A DNA stretch of 64,000 nt. Origin: Neorhizobium sp. (GTDB lineage: Bacteria > Pseudomonadota > Alphaproteobacteria > Rhizobiales > Rhizobiaceae). The stretch spans positions 1,364,001-1,428,000 of the forward strand of contig JAPWKC010000004.1 of the NCBI GenBank assembly GCA_028283725.1, in the 5' to 3' direction. Shown here one piece after another: positions 54,778 through 63,396 of the stretch (position 1 is the stretch's first letter; the number at the start of each line of letters is the position of its first letter). The notes beneath the pieces were generated by a model. The model was not told where the DNA came from and ran no database searches. It worked only from the letters and a program-made list of their open reading frames with translations. The translations under genes were made by a program, and so were the position numbers.

Positions 54778-54803
54778 AAAAGGCCGGGCAATGCCCGACC
54801 TTT
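54778..54803 (-). terminator. Rho-independent terminator of fliF
   Basis: An 11-bp stem with one G-U pair (arms 54779-54789 and 54793-54803, core GGTCGGGC/GCCCGGCC), a 3-base loop and TTTTC on the minus strand, 27 bases past the fliF stop. Confidence 0.85.
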
Positions 54804-54829
54804 CCACTTCATATTTTCGTGACCCCGCC

Positions 54830-56506
54830 TCAGGCTGCCTTGTCGATCGCCCATTTGCGCAGGATTTTGGCCGCACGCTCTTCGGAAATCTCGACCATAC
54901 GGGCCAGACGCTTTTCCGGGCCCTCCTTGACGCGCCGGTTGAAACCGACCTCGTCGCTGCCGCCCAGGAGTTCGTCGGCACTGTCGAAGCCGAAGTCCGA
55001 TCCGAAGCCGTCCATGAGGGCGGGGTTGCCGCCGGTGGGCGAGAAGTCGGGCAGTTCGAGGCCAGCCGCATCGCCGGCAAGCTCGGTGGAGCCGGCGGAG
55101 GCCGGGCCAGCCACGCTGCGAACCAGCGGACGCAGGCCGAACCAGACGACGAGGAAGGTGACCACGACGAAGGCGAGCGAGTTGATGATGCCGCCGAGGT
55201 TCTGGCTGATCGTATCCATCACGCCCGGACCCGTTGCAGCCTCGTCGAGGAGCTGGTTGTCCAGGAAGTTCATGGCGGTGACCGTCACCACATCGCCGCG
55301 GGTGGCATCGACGCCGGCGGCCGAAGACACGATCTTCTGCATCTGCGCAAGGTAGGCGTCGATCTTGGCCTGATCGGCCGGCTCGCCGACCATCTTGGCA
55401 AGCCGATCCTTGTTGACGACAACCGCGATCGAAACCTTTTCGATCTGATAGCTGTTGCGCGTCGTCGCGATGGTCTTCTGGTTGATTTCGTAGTTGGTCT
55501 GCTCTTCACGCTTGTCCGACTGGTCGGACTGCTGCGGCGTCTGGCCGCCGCTCTGCGGGGCCGCCTGCGGCACGTTCTGCTCGACGGTCGCCGCGCTGTC
55601 GTTCTGGCTCTGCTGCGACTTCGAGCTGTCCTTAGTCGTGCGCACCGAGCGCTCGACGCGGGAATTCGGGTCGTAGGTGGTCTCGTGAACCTGCTGGCTG
55701 TCGGTGTTCAGCGACGCCGTGACGCTGGAGCGGAAGTTGTCGACGCCCAAGAAGGGAGCCAGGGCCTTGTCGACATTCTTCTCGATCTCGCCCTGAACCT
55801 GCTGGACGACACCGAGCGAGCGAGCGAGCTGGCTGTTGCTGCCATCATCGCCCGATGCGAGCAGCTGGCCGGTGGAATCGAGGATCGTGACGTCATCGAC
55901 ATCCAGGCCCGGAACAGCCGAGGCGACGAGATGGCGAATGGAGGCGGCGGCCTTGTGGCCTGCCTGTGCCCCGGCGCGGATCATCACGGAAGCCGTCGGT
56001 TTCTGCTCGCCGCGCCGGAAATTGCCGACGTCGGCCATGACGATATGGACGCGGGCGGCGGAAATGCCGTTGATCTGCTGGATCGTGCGAGCAATCTCGC
56101 CCTCCAGCGCACGGACCTGCGTCACCTGCTGCATGAACGATGTAAGGCCGAGCGATCCGACATTGTCGAACAGCTCGTAGCCCGCGTTGGAGCTGTTGGG
56201 CAGGCCCTTCTCGGCCAGCAACAGACGCGCCTTGCCGGTCATGCCGACGGGGACCTGAAGGCTGGAACCATCGGTCCCAACCTGAAACTGCATGTTTGCC
56301 TCGGCAAGCGCGATGCTGATCTGGTTCAGGTCACTGCTTTCCAGGCCAACATACAGCGTCTCATACGCCGGTTTGTTGACATAAAGAGCCGCGGCCAGAA
56401 CGATCGCGATGGAAACGACACCTACGGCGCCTAAAGCAATCAGCTTCTTCTGACCTAAGCCGGCCAGATTATTAAAGATTGTCGAAAATTGCGCCAACAG
56501 ATTCAT
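54830..56506 (-). CDS. fliF: Flagellar MS-ring protein FliF
   Basis: A 558-residue inner-membrane ring protein. It has an N-terminal span (residues 18-45), YscJ-like ring-building domains (YVGLESSDLNQISIALAEANMQFQVGTDGSSLQVP; TSFMQQVTQVRALEGEIARTIQQINGISAARVHIVM), a Gln/Ser-rich loop (about residues 300-345) and a second span near 435-455. The acidic FliG-binding C-terminus ends RLARMVEISEERAAKILRKWAIDKAA. The start MNLLAQF at 56506 was preferred over 56542. Confidence 0.96.
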   Translation of the reverse strand: MNLLAQFSTIFNNLAGLGQKKLIALGAVGVVSIAIVLAAALYVNKPAYETLYVGLESSDLNQISIALAEANMQFQVGTDGSSLQVPVGMTGKARLLLAEKGLPNSSNAGYELFDNVGSLGLTSFMQQVTQVRALEGEIARTIQQINGISAARVHIVMADVGNFRRGEQKPTASVMIRAGAQAGHKAAASIRHLVASAVPGLDVDDVTILDSTGQLLASGDDGSNSQLARSLGVVQQVQGEIEKNVDKALAPFLGVDNFRSSVTASLNTDSQQVHETTYDPNSRVERSVRTTKDSSKSQQSQNDSAATVEQNVPQAAPQSGGQTPQQSDQSDKREEQTNYEINQKTIATTRNSYQIEKVSIAVVVNKDRLAKMVGEPADQAKIDAYLAQMQKIVSSAAGVDATRGDVVTVTAMNFLDNQLLDEAATGPGVMDTISQNLGGIINSLAFVVVTFLVVWFGLRPLVRSVAGPASAGSTELAGDAAGLELPDFSPTGGNPALMDGFGSDFGFDSADELLGGSDEVGFNRRVKEGPEKRLARMVEISEERAAKILRKWAIDKAA

Positions 56507-56557
56507 TCTGTTCCCACATAGCCTGTCATGGATATCGAGCACACGCCCGATGCCACA

Positions 56558-56603
56558 CTATGTGCCGAAGCTTGTGCGAGCGTTTCGAAAACGCAAGCTT
56601 CGG
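56558..56603 (-). promoter_or_regulatory. Shared flagellar promoter box and inverted repeat, fliF copy
   Basis: Minus strand: CTCGCACAAG, nine bases, ATAGTG, ending 51 bases before the fliF ATG. It overlaps a perfect 10-bp inverted repeat CCGAAGCTTG/CAAGCTTCGG (56565-56574, 56594-56603) not seen at the other copies. This suggests fliF can be transcribed apart from the che operon. Confidence 0.6.
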
Positions 56604-56684
56604 ACTTTCTCCACCGGGCGTTCTCCGCCGGACTGGCGGCGCCGGTAAAGTCTGGTCGTCACCGGGGATGACGCGATGGGTCGA

Positions 56685-57080
56685 TCAGAAGAAGTCGAAG
56701 TCGCCGGCTGCATGATCGAGCGGCTGGGAATGTGCCGGGCGCGGTCCGTCGCTGGCGAGTGCCTTCTTCATGTCGGCCAGCTTGACGAGGTTCAAGGCGA
56801 CCGAGGCATCCACCTGCCATTCCGCAGGCATGGTAGCCACGATATTTTCGATGAATTCGGCAATACCGCGGGTCTTCTGTACCGCGAGATCGATGCCCTG
56901 CAGGACCTTGATACTGTCGGGATGCTGCAAGAGCTGATCACCGCCGAGTTCGAGAACCTGCGGCTCGACCCGCTCGATCAGATAGGCGACATCATGCAAT
57001 TCGCTGACGATCCGGTTCATCACCTCGGGCAGGGATTCGTCCTGGAGCGCAGCGTCACGCGGCATTACTAAGTCGGTCAT
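56685..57080 (-). CDS. cheT: CheT-like chemotaxis protein with CheZ-type DxxxQ motif
   Basis: A 131-residue helical cytoplasmic protein, last gene of the che operon. It has two long helices (PEVMNRIVSELHDVAYLIERVEPQVLEL and SIKVLQGIDLAVQKTRGIAEFIENIVATM). The second carries Asp64-x-x-x-Gln68 (DLAVQ), the signature by which CheZ removes phosphate from CheY-P. It ends in an acidic-aromatic tail, DFDFF. The start at 57080 has GAGA upstream; ATG 57092 is an alternative. In rhizobia this position is called orf10 or cheT. Phosphatase activity is an inference from the motif. Confidence 0.75.
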   Translation of the reverse strand: MTDLVMPRDAALQDESLPEVMNRIVSELHDVAYLIERVEPQVLELGGDQLLQHPDSIKVLQGIDLAVQKTRGIAEFIENIVATMPAEWQVDASVALNLVKLADMKKALASDGPRPAHSQPLDHAAGDFDFF

Positions 57081-57112
57081 AGCTGTTCTCATTGCCGCAA
57101 CGGCTGAAAATG

Positions 57113-57673
57113 TCAGAAGAATTCGATCGAATCGTCCACCGCAGGCTTGGGGGCCGGACGGACGGGACGCTGCTCGAGTGCAACGGTCCGCTGGGTTTCT
57201 GCACCGGTCAGAGGATACTGACGGGCACGGCCGCTGACAGGCCAGAATTCCAGCTTTCTGCCATGCTCGCCGCCGGTCGAGGAACCGACGACGCGAATGC
57301 CTTCGTCTCGAAGGAATTCCATCGCAAAGGCAGCATTCTGTTCTCCGACATTGGAGAAGGAAGCGATGGTCTTGGCCCCGCCGAACACCTTGGCCTCCAG
57401 CCGGTCGCGACGGGCGCCCTTTTTCAGGAGACCGTTGATCAGCAGTTCCATCAGGTGAACGCCATAGCGGGTCGCATCGCCGCTCGCCGCCATCGACGTT
57501 GCCGAACCCGGCAGAAGGAAGTGGTTCATTCCGCCGACCCCTGCTACGGGGTCTCGCAGACAGGCGGCCACGCACGAACCAAGGATCGTCGACAGGACCA
57601 CGTCCGGATCGCTGATCACCTTGTATTCGCCCTGGATAATGTGGACGCGCCTGCCGGCGACGGCTTCATTCAT
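57113..57673 (-). CDS. cheD: Chemoreceptor glutamine deamidase CheD
   Basis: A 186-residue deamidase. The catalytic Cys34 is in ILGSCVAAC and His51 in GGMNHFLLP. The family block [51 protein letters not shown] follows. It carries a Pro-rich linker and an acidic C-terminus ending DSIEFF, similar to that of CheT. It overlaps cheY2 by ATGA. It modifies receptors and may also bind CheY or CheT. Confidence 0.95.
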   Translation of the reverse strand: MNEAVAGRRVHIIQGEYKVISDPDVVLSTILGSCVAACLRDPVAGVGGMNHFLLPGSATSMAASGDATRYGVHLMELLINGLLKKGARRDRLEAKVFGGAKTIASFSNVGEQNAAFAMEFLRDEGIRVVGSSTGGEHGRKLEFWPVSGRARQYPLTGAETQRTVALEQRPVRPAPKPAVDDSIEFF

Positions 57674-58059
57674 TTCAGCGCTCCGAAGACGGCTTCGATG
57701 GCAGCCTTCATTTTTTCGATGGTGAACGGCTTGGCGAGGACGTTGTTGGCGCCCAGCTGTGCGGCCTTCTGAACCAGCGCGCGGTCGCCCTGAGCGGTCA
57801 GGATGATGAAGGCGGCCTTTTTGGTGCTCGGGTTGGTGCGCACGGCCTGCAGGAAGCCGAGACCATCCATGTTGGGCATGTTGAAGTCCGAGATGACCAG
57901 GTGATGCGGCTGCTCGGACATGATCTTCATGCCCTGCACGCCATCGCCGGCAGCCGTGATCTGCTTGAAACCGAGCTGTGTCAGGGCATCGCTGAGCAGC
58001 AGGCGGCTGGTAACCTGATCATCGACGATCAGAACTTTGATTTTTTCAGCGAGGGACAT
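57670..58059 (-). CDS. cheY2: Chemotaxis response regulator CheY2
   Basis: A 129-residue single receiver domain. The acidic pair D13-D14, phospho-acceptor Asp58 ([13 protein letters not shown]), Thr in FIILTAQG and Lys in [11 protein letters not shown] are intact. In Sinorhizobium, the CheY2 in this operon position is the main motor regulator that slows rotation, while CheY1 acts as a phosphate sink. It overlaps cheB by one base (TAATG). Confidence 0.95.
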   Translation of the reverse strand: MSLAEKIKVLIVDDQVTSRLLLSDALTQLGFKQITAAGDGVQGMKIMSEQPHHLVISDFNMPNMDGLGFLQAVRTNPSTKKAAFIILTAQGDRALVQKAAQLGANNVLAKPFTIEKMKAAIEAVFGALK

Positions 58060-59102
58060 TAGTCGGTACCTTCTTTTCGGGCAGCAGTTAATTTCAAAAT
58101 TTCTTCTCCGATCGCGCTCAGCGGCAACTGGTGCTCGACGGCACCAATCTCGTGAGCGACGCGCGGCATGCCATAGACGACGCAGGTCTTTTCATTCTGG
58201 CCAACGGTGCGCGCGCCCACGCCGCGCATCTTCAGCAGTCCGGACGCTCCGTCCCGTCCCATGCCGGTGAGGATCACTCCCACGGCATTGCGTCCGGCCA
58301 GTTCGGCAACCGAATCGAACAGCACGTCGACTGACGGGCGGTGACCGTTGACCGGTGGCTTTTCAACCAGACGGCACACAGGTGCCGACGGATTGACGAC
58401 CGTGAGGTGCCTGTCGCCACCGGGCGCCAGATAGACCTTGCCGATCTCAAGCCTGGCGCCATCGGTCGCTTCCTCAACGACGGGCGCGCAGATACGATTA
58501 AGACGTTCGGCAAAACTTTTCGTAAACGTGGAAGGCATATGTTGAGTGATTACCGTCGGCGGGCAGTTCTTCGGGAATTTCTGCAACACCGTAATCAACG
58601 CTTCCACACCACCGGTTGACGAACCGATCGCCACAACCTTGCGGCCGACGCGATAATCCGTGGCCGGGCTGATCGCCACGGCCGGCGTGGCACTGATCGT
58701 GCGCCTGCGGCTGGAGCGAGCGGCGGCCTTGACCTTCTCAGCCAGATCACCGAACGGGCGAACGTCACCGGGCTGCGGTTTGCCGACGCAATCGAAGGCG
58801 CCGATCTCGAGAGCGGCAAGGGTCGCGTTCGCGCCATGATGGGTCATGGTCGAGACCATGATCACCGGCATCGGCCGCAGCCGCATGATCTTCTCCAGGA
58901 AATCGAGGCCGTTCATGTTCGGCATCTCGATATCGAGCGTGACGACATCGGGATCGAGCTTCTTGATCGCTTCGCGCGCCTCAAGGGCATCACCGGCCTG
59001 ACCGATGACGTCGACCTCGGGATCCGAGTTCAGAACCGCGGTTATGAGACCGCGCATCGTCGGCGAATCATCGACGACCAAGACCCTGGCTGGCGCGATC
59101 AT
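58059..59102 (-). CDS. cheB: Chemotaxis methylesterase/deamidase CheB
   Basis: A 347-residue adaptation enzyme. It has an N-terminal receiver with Asp57 ([11 protein letters not shown]), a linker, and a C-terminal methylesterase domain with the Ser in [11 protein letters not shown], the His in [18 protein letters not shown] and the Asp in [11 protein letters not shown]. It demethylates receptor glutamates when phosphorylated by CheA. It is coupled to cheR by ATGA. Confidence 0.97.
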   Translation of the reverse strand: MIAPARVLVVDDSPTMRGLITAVLNSDPEVDVIGQAGDALEAREAIKKLDPDVVTLDIEMPNMNGLDFLEKIMRLRPMPVIMVSTMTHHGANATLAALEIGAFDCVGKPQPGDVRPFGDLAEKVKAAARSSRRRTISATPAVAISPATDYRVGRKVVAIGSSTGGVEALITVLQKFPKNCPPTVITQHMPSTFTKSFAERLNRICAPVVEEATDGARLEIGKVYLAPGGDRHLTVVNPSAPVCRLVEKPPVNGHRPSVDVLFDSVAELAGRNAVGVILTGMGRDGASGLLKMRGVGARTVGQNEKTCVVYGMPRVAHEIGAVEHQLPLSAIGEEILKLTAARKEGTD

Positions 59103-60007
59103 GCTCGTTTCCCCCCATTCCTGCCGATATACCGGTAGGTGGTGATGCCGATATTGTCGAAGAGGTTCTTCGCATCGCCCGACACGCGCTCGGAATGGCC
59201 GATATAAAGATGACCGCCCTCCGGCAGCAGGGATGCGAAGCGCGACCAGATCTTCATCTGGGTCGGTTCGTCGAAATAGATGACGACGTTACGGCAGAAA
59301 ATGACGTCGAAATTGCCCTTGAACGGCCATTGGGCCATCAGGTTCAGCTCGTTGAAGGTGATGAGCCGTTTCACCTTATCGTCGATCTGCACCTTGCGGC
59401 GACCGGCGACATCGACGTCCCGGAACCACTGCTTGCGCATGGCGGGGCTCATCGTTTCAAGCGAATTCTCGTCGTAGATCCCGGCACGGGCAGCCGTGAG
59501 GATCTTCGGGTCGATATCGGTCGCGAGGATCCTGAAATCGTAATCGGCCGCGTTGGGCAACTGCTGCAGCACGGTGAGTGCTATCGAATAGGGCTCCTGG
59601 CCGTCCGAGCAAGCCGCCGACCAGATGCGGACGCGCCCGCCCGACTTGGCGCGGGCAATGAGGCCCGGCAGAACTTCATCGCGCAGATGCTCGAAATGGT
59701 GGTTTTCGCGGAAGAAACGCGTGAAATTAGTGGTCAGATGCGAGAGCATCTCACGCCGCGGGCCGGCACCTTCCGGCGAGGCCACAAGCGTGCAGTATTC
59801 GCGAAAGCCCTTGAGCCCGAGAACGCGGATATGCTTCGACAGACGCGAATAGACGAGCGACGCCTTGCTGTCGTTGAGATAAATGCCGGCATCGGCATAG
59901 ATCATTGCCGCGATCTCCGTCAGATCGCGACGCGACAGCGGATATTCACCGCTGGCGAGCACCTCGTCCGGAGACAAACGCGTATCGAATGCGCCCATCG
60001 GCTTCAT
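59099..60007 (-). CDS. cheR: Chemoreceptor methyltransferase CheR
   Basis: A 302-residue SAM-dependent methyltransferase. It has an N-terminal helical domain ([38 protein letters not shown]), then [23 protein letters not shown] (SAM site) and [18 protein letters not shown]. No C-terminal TPR. It overlaps cheW (ATGA) and cheB. Confidence 0.97.
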   Translation of the reverse strand: MKPMGAFDTRLSPDEVLASGEYPLSRRDLTEIAAMIYADAGIYLNDSKASLVYSRLSKHIRVLGLKGFREYCTLVASPEGAGPRREMLSHLTTNFTRFFRENHHFEHLRDEVLPGLIARAKSGGRVRIWSAACSDGQEPYSIALTVLQQLPNAADYDFRILATDIDPKILTAARAGIYDENSLETMSPAMRKQWFRDVDVAGRRKVQIDDKVKRLITFNELNLMAQWPFKGNFDVIFCRNVVIYFDEPTQMKIWSRFASLLPEGGHLYIGHSERVSGDAKNLFDNIGITTYRYIGRNGGKRA

Positions 60008-60477
60008 GCAGCTTCGCTTTCCTTATCCGGGAAGAGAGCATCGAGCTCGATCATGCAGATCATCCGCTTGTCGATCGCGAGAATTCCTCGGGCATATTGC
60101 TTTTCGATGTCGGAAGAGATTTCCGGCACAGGCTGGATATTCTCATCGGTAATCGTAAGGATATCGGAAACGGCCTCTACCAAAAGTCCGACTATCTTCG
60201 TCTTTACCTGCGCCACGATGATGACATGACGCGCCGTGGGCTCGGCTTGCTTCATACCGAGCCGTGCCGCCATGTCGACGATCGGCAGAACCGCGCCGCG
60301 CAGGTTGATGACCCCCAGAATGTAGCTCGGTGCATGCGGCATCGGCGTCGCCTGCGTCCATCCGCGAATTTCGCGGACGGACATGATGTTGACGCTGAAT
60401 TCCTGTTCGCCGATCCGGAAGGCAATCAGCTCCCGGCTCCCTTGCGCAAGATTTTTCACGGCGTAGGACATGCTCAT
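60004..60477 (-). CDS. cheW: Chemotaxis coupling protein CheW
   Basis: A 157-residue adaptor joining receptors to CheA (LIAFRIGEQEFSVNIMSVREIRGWTQATPMPHAPSYILGVINLRGAVLPIVDMAARLGM). The ATG at 60477 overlaps the cheA stop by one base (TGATG); a TTG one codon upstream is possible. Confidence 0.96.
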   Translation of the reverse strand: MSMSYAVKNLAQGSRELIAFRIGEQEFSVNIMSVREIRGWTQATPMPHAPSYILGVINLRGAVLPIVDMAARLGMKQAEPTARHVIIVAQVKTKIVGLLVEAVSDILTITDENIQPVPEISSDIEKQYARGILAIDKRMICMIELDALFPDKESEAA

Positions 60478-62717
60478 CAACCCGTTGCTGCGAGCGACAT
60501 TTCAGGACGCAGAGACTGGCCGCGAGATGCCGCGACGACCGCATCGACGTCGAGAATGAGCGCTACACGACCGTCACCGAGGATCGTCGCTGCGGCGATG
60601 CCCGGAACGTGCGTGTAGTTGGCTTCCAGCGACTTGATGACGACCTGACGCTGGCCCTGGATGGCATCGACCATGAGGGCGCGCTGACCGCCGCCTTCGG
60701 ATTCCACCAGAAGAGCGACACCTTCCACCGGGTTTGCCTGGGTGGCGCGGAAATTGAGGATCCGGCCGACATCGACGAGCGGGCAGAAAGAGTTGCGGAT
60801 CGAGATCAGCCGCTGGTTGGCGCCGAACGAATGGATGGCGGAGGCTTCCGGCTGCAAGGTCTCGACGATAGCCGTCAAGGGCACGACGAGGGTCTGGCCG
60901 GCAACCGTCACCACCATCCCGTCGAGGACGGCAAGCGTCAGCGGCAGGCTCATGGTGAAGACAGAGCCTTGGCCCGGTCGCGACGAGATCGAGATGCGGC
61001 CGCCCAGTGCCTGGATCGAGCGCTTGACGACGTCCATGCCGACGCCGCGGCCGGAAATGTCGGAGATCTGGTCGGCGGTCGAGAAGCCGGGCGCGAAGAT
61101 CAGGTTGTCGATCTCTTCGTCCGAAAGGTTCGCATCCGGGCTGATCAGGTCGTTGTCGATCGCCTTCTGCTTGACGCGCTCGCGGTTGATACCGCCGCCA
61201 TCGTCCTGCAGTTCGATCAGGATGCGGCCCGAACGGTGCTTTGCCGACAGCTTGATCGTGCCTTCCGGGTCCTTGCCGGCGGCCTCGCGCTTTTCGGGGC
61301 TTTCGATGCCGTGGTCGACGGCATTGCGGATCATGTGGGTGAGCGGCTCGGCAATCTTGTCGATGACCGTCTTGTCGACTTCGGTATTCTCACCCTCGGT
61401 GATCAGGCGGATCTGCTTGCCGACCATGTCGGCCACTTCGCGGACGATACGCGACATGCGCTGGAAGACCGGCTTGACCGGCTGCGCGCGGATCGCCATG
61501 ACCGAATCCTGGATCTCGCGGGTGAGCTGCTGCAGCTCTTCGAGGCCCATGTTGATCGACGATACGCCGTTATTGTCATTCTCGATGACGCTTTGCGAGA
61601 GCATCGCCTGGTTGATGACAAGCTCGCCGACGAGGTTGATCAGACGGTCGACGCGATCGAGATCGACGCGGATGGTCTGGCCGGCTGCCGCGTTGGCGGC
61701 TGCGGGCGCGGCGGCCTGGGCTGCGGGCGCAGCGGCAGCCTCCTTCTTTTCGGCACGGGCGGCCACGGTCTTGGCAACGGCGGAGGCGGTCTCGGCGGCA
61801 GCAACGGCAGCCGAAGCGTCGTCGATGGTAGCCGGCGCAACCTCTTCAGCGTCGTCGAAGGCCGACAGATCGAAGGGAACCGGGATCATCGGCAGTTCAT
61901 CGTCGCCACGGCCATCCTCGGCAAGCTTCACGTCGAGGTCGCAATCCCATTCGGCGAATTCGAAGACGGCGCGGATATCGGCTTCGCTCTTGTCGGTCTT
62001 CAGCGCGATCTTCCAGGAGAAGTAGGCGGCTTCCGGATCCATGGCATCGAGCGCCGGAACAGTGTCTGCGTCGCAGGCAATGCTCATCTCGCCGAGACGC
62101 GACAGGTCGCGCAGCAGGAGGGCCGCTTCGTTGCCCTTGGCATAGAGTTCGCGGCGCGGCTTGAACGTGATCTCGAACGTGGTCTGATCGGCAGCCTGTT
62201 CTTCGTCACCGCCGAAATCGTCGAAGGTGAACGGAATGGGCTGGAAACCGCTGTCGTCGGTCGGCTTGGGGGTCTCGGCCTTGGGAGCGGCCGCCTTGGG
62301 CGCAGGCTTTGCCGCTTCGGCGCCGGACGGCGCCTCGCCGTTGGCCAGTGCTTCCAGTTCCTTGACCAGCGTGCGCGTGCGGCCTTCCTCGACGCTGCCG
62401 CCATCGCGAGAGGCGCCGACGAGGTCGGCAAGCACGTCGGCCGATTTCAGCATGACCTTCAAAACGTCCTGCGTCGGCTCCAGCTTGTTGGAACGCACAC
62501 AGTCCAGCGTCGTCTCGAATACGTGCGCGAAGGAAACGAGATCGTCGAGACCGAAGGCACCTGCACCGCCCTTGATGGAATGAACGGCACGGAAAACGGC
62601 ATTCACCGTCTCAGGGTCACGGTCGCCGTCATTCAGCTTGAGAAGACCCGATTCCAGTTCGGCGAGCTGCTCCTCGCACTCCTGGAAGAAGATCTCTTTA
62701 ATTTCGTTCATATCCAT
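60477..62717 (-). CDS. cheA: Chemotaxis sensor histidine kinase CheA
   Basis: A 746-residue kinase. The HPt domain has His46 in AVHSIKGGAGAFGLDD. An Ala/Pro-rich linker and a second Ala-rich segment (residues about 290-345) flank the CheY/CheB-binding region. The dimerisation helix (LINLVGELVINQAMLSQ), ATPase domain (LTHMIRNAVDHGIESPEKREAAGKDPEGTI; GRGVGMDVVKRSIQALGGRISISSRPGQGSVF) and CheW-like C-terminus follow. It phosphorylates CheY1, CheY2 and CheB. Confidence 0.97.
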   Translation of the reverse strand: MDMNEIKEIFFQECEEQLAELESGLLKLNDGDRDPETVNAVFRAVHSIKGGAGAFGLDDLVSFAHVFETTLDCVRSNKLEPTQDVLKVMLKSADVLADLVGASRDGGSVEEGRTRTLVKELEALANGEAPSGAEAAKPAPKAAAPKAETPKPTDDSGFQPIPFTFDDFGGDEEQAADQTTFEITFKPRRELYAKGNEAALLLRDLSRLGEMSIACDADTVPALDAMDPEAAYFSWKIALKTDKSEADIRAVFEFAEWDCDLDVKLAEDGRGDDELPMIPVPFDLSAFDDAEEVAPATIDDASAAVAAAETASAVAKTVAARAEKKEAAAAPAAQAAAPAAANAAAGQTIRVDLDRVDRLINLVGELVINQAMLSQSVIENDNNGVSSINMGLEELQQLTREIQDSVMAIRAQPVKPVFQRMSRIVREVADMVGKQIRLITEGENTEVDKTVIDKIAEPLTHMIRNAVDHGIESPEKREAAGKDPEGTIKLSAKHRSGRILIELQDDGGGINRERVKQKAIDNDLISPDANLSDEEIDNLIFAPGFSTADQISDISGRGVGMDVVKRSIQALGGRISISSRPGQGSVFTMSLPLTLAVLDGMVVTVAGQTLVVPLTAIVETLQPEASAIHSFGANQRLISIRNSFCPLVDVGRILNFRATQANPVEGVALLVESEGGGQRALMVDAIQGQRQVVIKSLEANYTHVPGIAAATILGDGRVALILDVDAVVAASRGQSLRPEMSLAATG

Positions 62718-62733
62718 GGGACGGGTTCCTAAA

Positions 62734-63099
62734 TCAGGCCGTTACACGCTCGATCGCAGCGATGAGTTTGGCAGGGTCGAAAGGCTTGACGATCCAGCCC
62801 GTCGCACCAGCCTGACGGGCGCGGTTCTTCTTTTCCGCGTCGCTCTCGGTGGTCAGAACGAGGATCGGAATGGCGCGGTACTTCTCGTTGCGGCGAACAC
62901 CTTCGATAAAACCGAAACCATCGAGGCGCGGCATGTTGATATCGGTGACGATGACGTCAGGGTTGCAGCCTTCGAGAACTTCGAGACCCTCGATGCCGTC
63001 TTCCGCCTGGATGGTCTCGAAACCCGCATTGTTGAGCGTGACGAGCAGCATGTTGCGGATCGTCCGTGAGTCATCCACGGTCAGAACCTTCTTCTTCAT
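62734..63099 (-). CDS. cheY1: Chemotaxis response regulator CheY1
   Basis: A 121-residue single receiver domain with D9-D10, phospho-acceptor Asp53 (VIVTDINMPRLDG), Thr in LVLTTESD and Lys in GWIVKPFDPAKL. By analogy with Sinorhizobium it is the phosphate sink that drains CheY2-P back through CheA. It lies three bases after cheS and 16 bases before cheA. Confidence 0.95.
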   Translation of the reverse strand: MKKKVLTVDDSRTIRNMLLVTLNNAGFETIQAEDGIEGLEVLEGCNPDVIVTDINMPRLDGFGFIEGVRRNEKYRAIPILVLTTESDAEKKNRARQAGATGWIVKPFDPAKLIAAIERVTA

Positions 63100-63102
63100 C
63101 GG

Positions 63103-63396
63103 TTAGATCTCCTTCGGAACCAAATAATCTTCGTTCATGCCGATGAGCTGCATCGCCGTCAGATAGGCGTCGGACGCCTTCCCGACTGCGAAGGCCTTGT
63201 TGTCGGCTTTCCATGTCTTTGCGCCGGCCACGAGGACCTGAGCGCATTGCGCGCCAACCCGCTCGACCGCGGTCGCGTCGATGACGATGTCGCTGCCGCG
63301 CAGCGCCATCAGTTCACCGTGCAGGACGGAGGCGTGGTTCAGGTCCAGCACGGCGGCCAGCTGAAACTCTTTTCGTGCGGCTTTCTTGGCAGCCAT
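63103..63396 (-). CDS. cheS: STAS-like chemotaxis protein CheS
   Basis: A 97-residue protein with a STAS/NTP-binding-like fold (FQLAAVLDLNHASVLHGELMALRGSDIVIDATAVERVGAQCAQVLVAGAKTWK). In Sinorhizobium, CheS binds CheA and speeds dephosphorylation of CheY1-P. It overlaps the upstream receptor gene by one base (TGATG). Confidence 0.92.
   Translation of the reverse strand: MAAKKAARKEFQLAAVLDLNHASVLHGELMALRGSDIVIDATAVERVGAQCAQVLVAGAKTWKADNKAFAVGKASDAYLTAMQLIGMNEDYLVPKEI

Noticed and set aside
60609-62732. Open reading frame of about 707 codons antisense to cheA
   Set aside because: cheA is unmistakable on the other strand; the antisense product is His/Asp/Arg-rich without known motifs.
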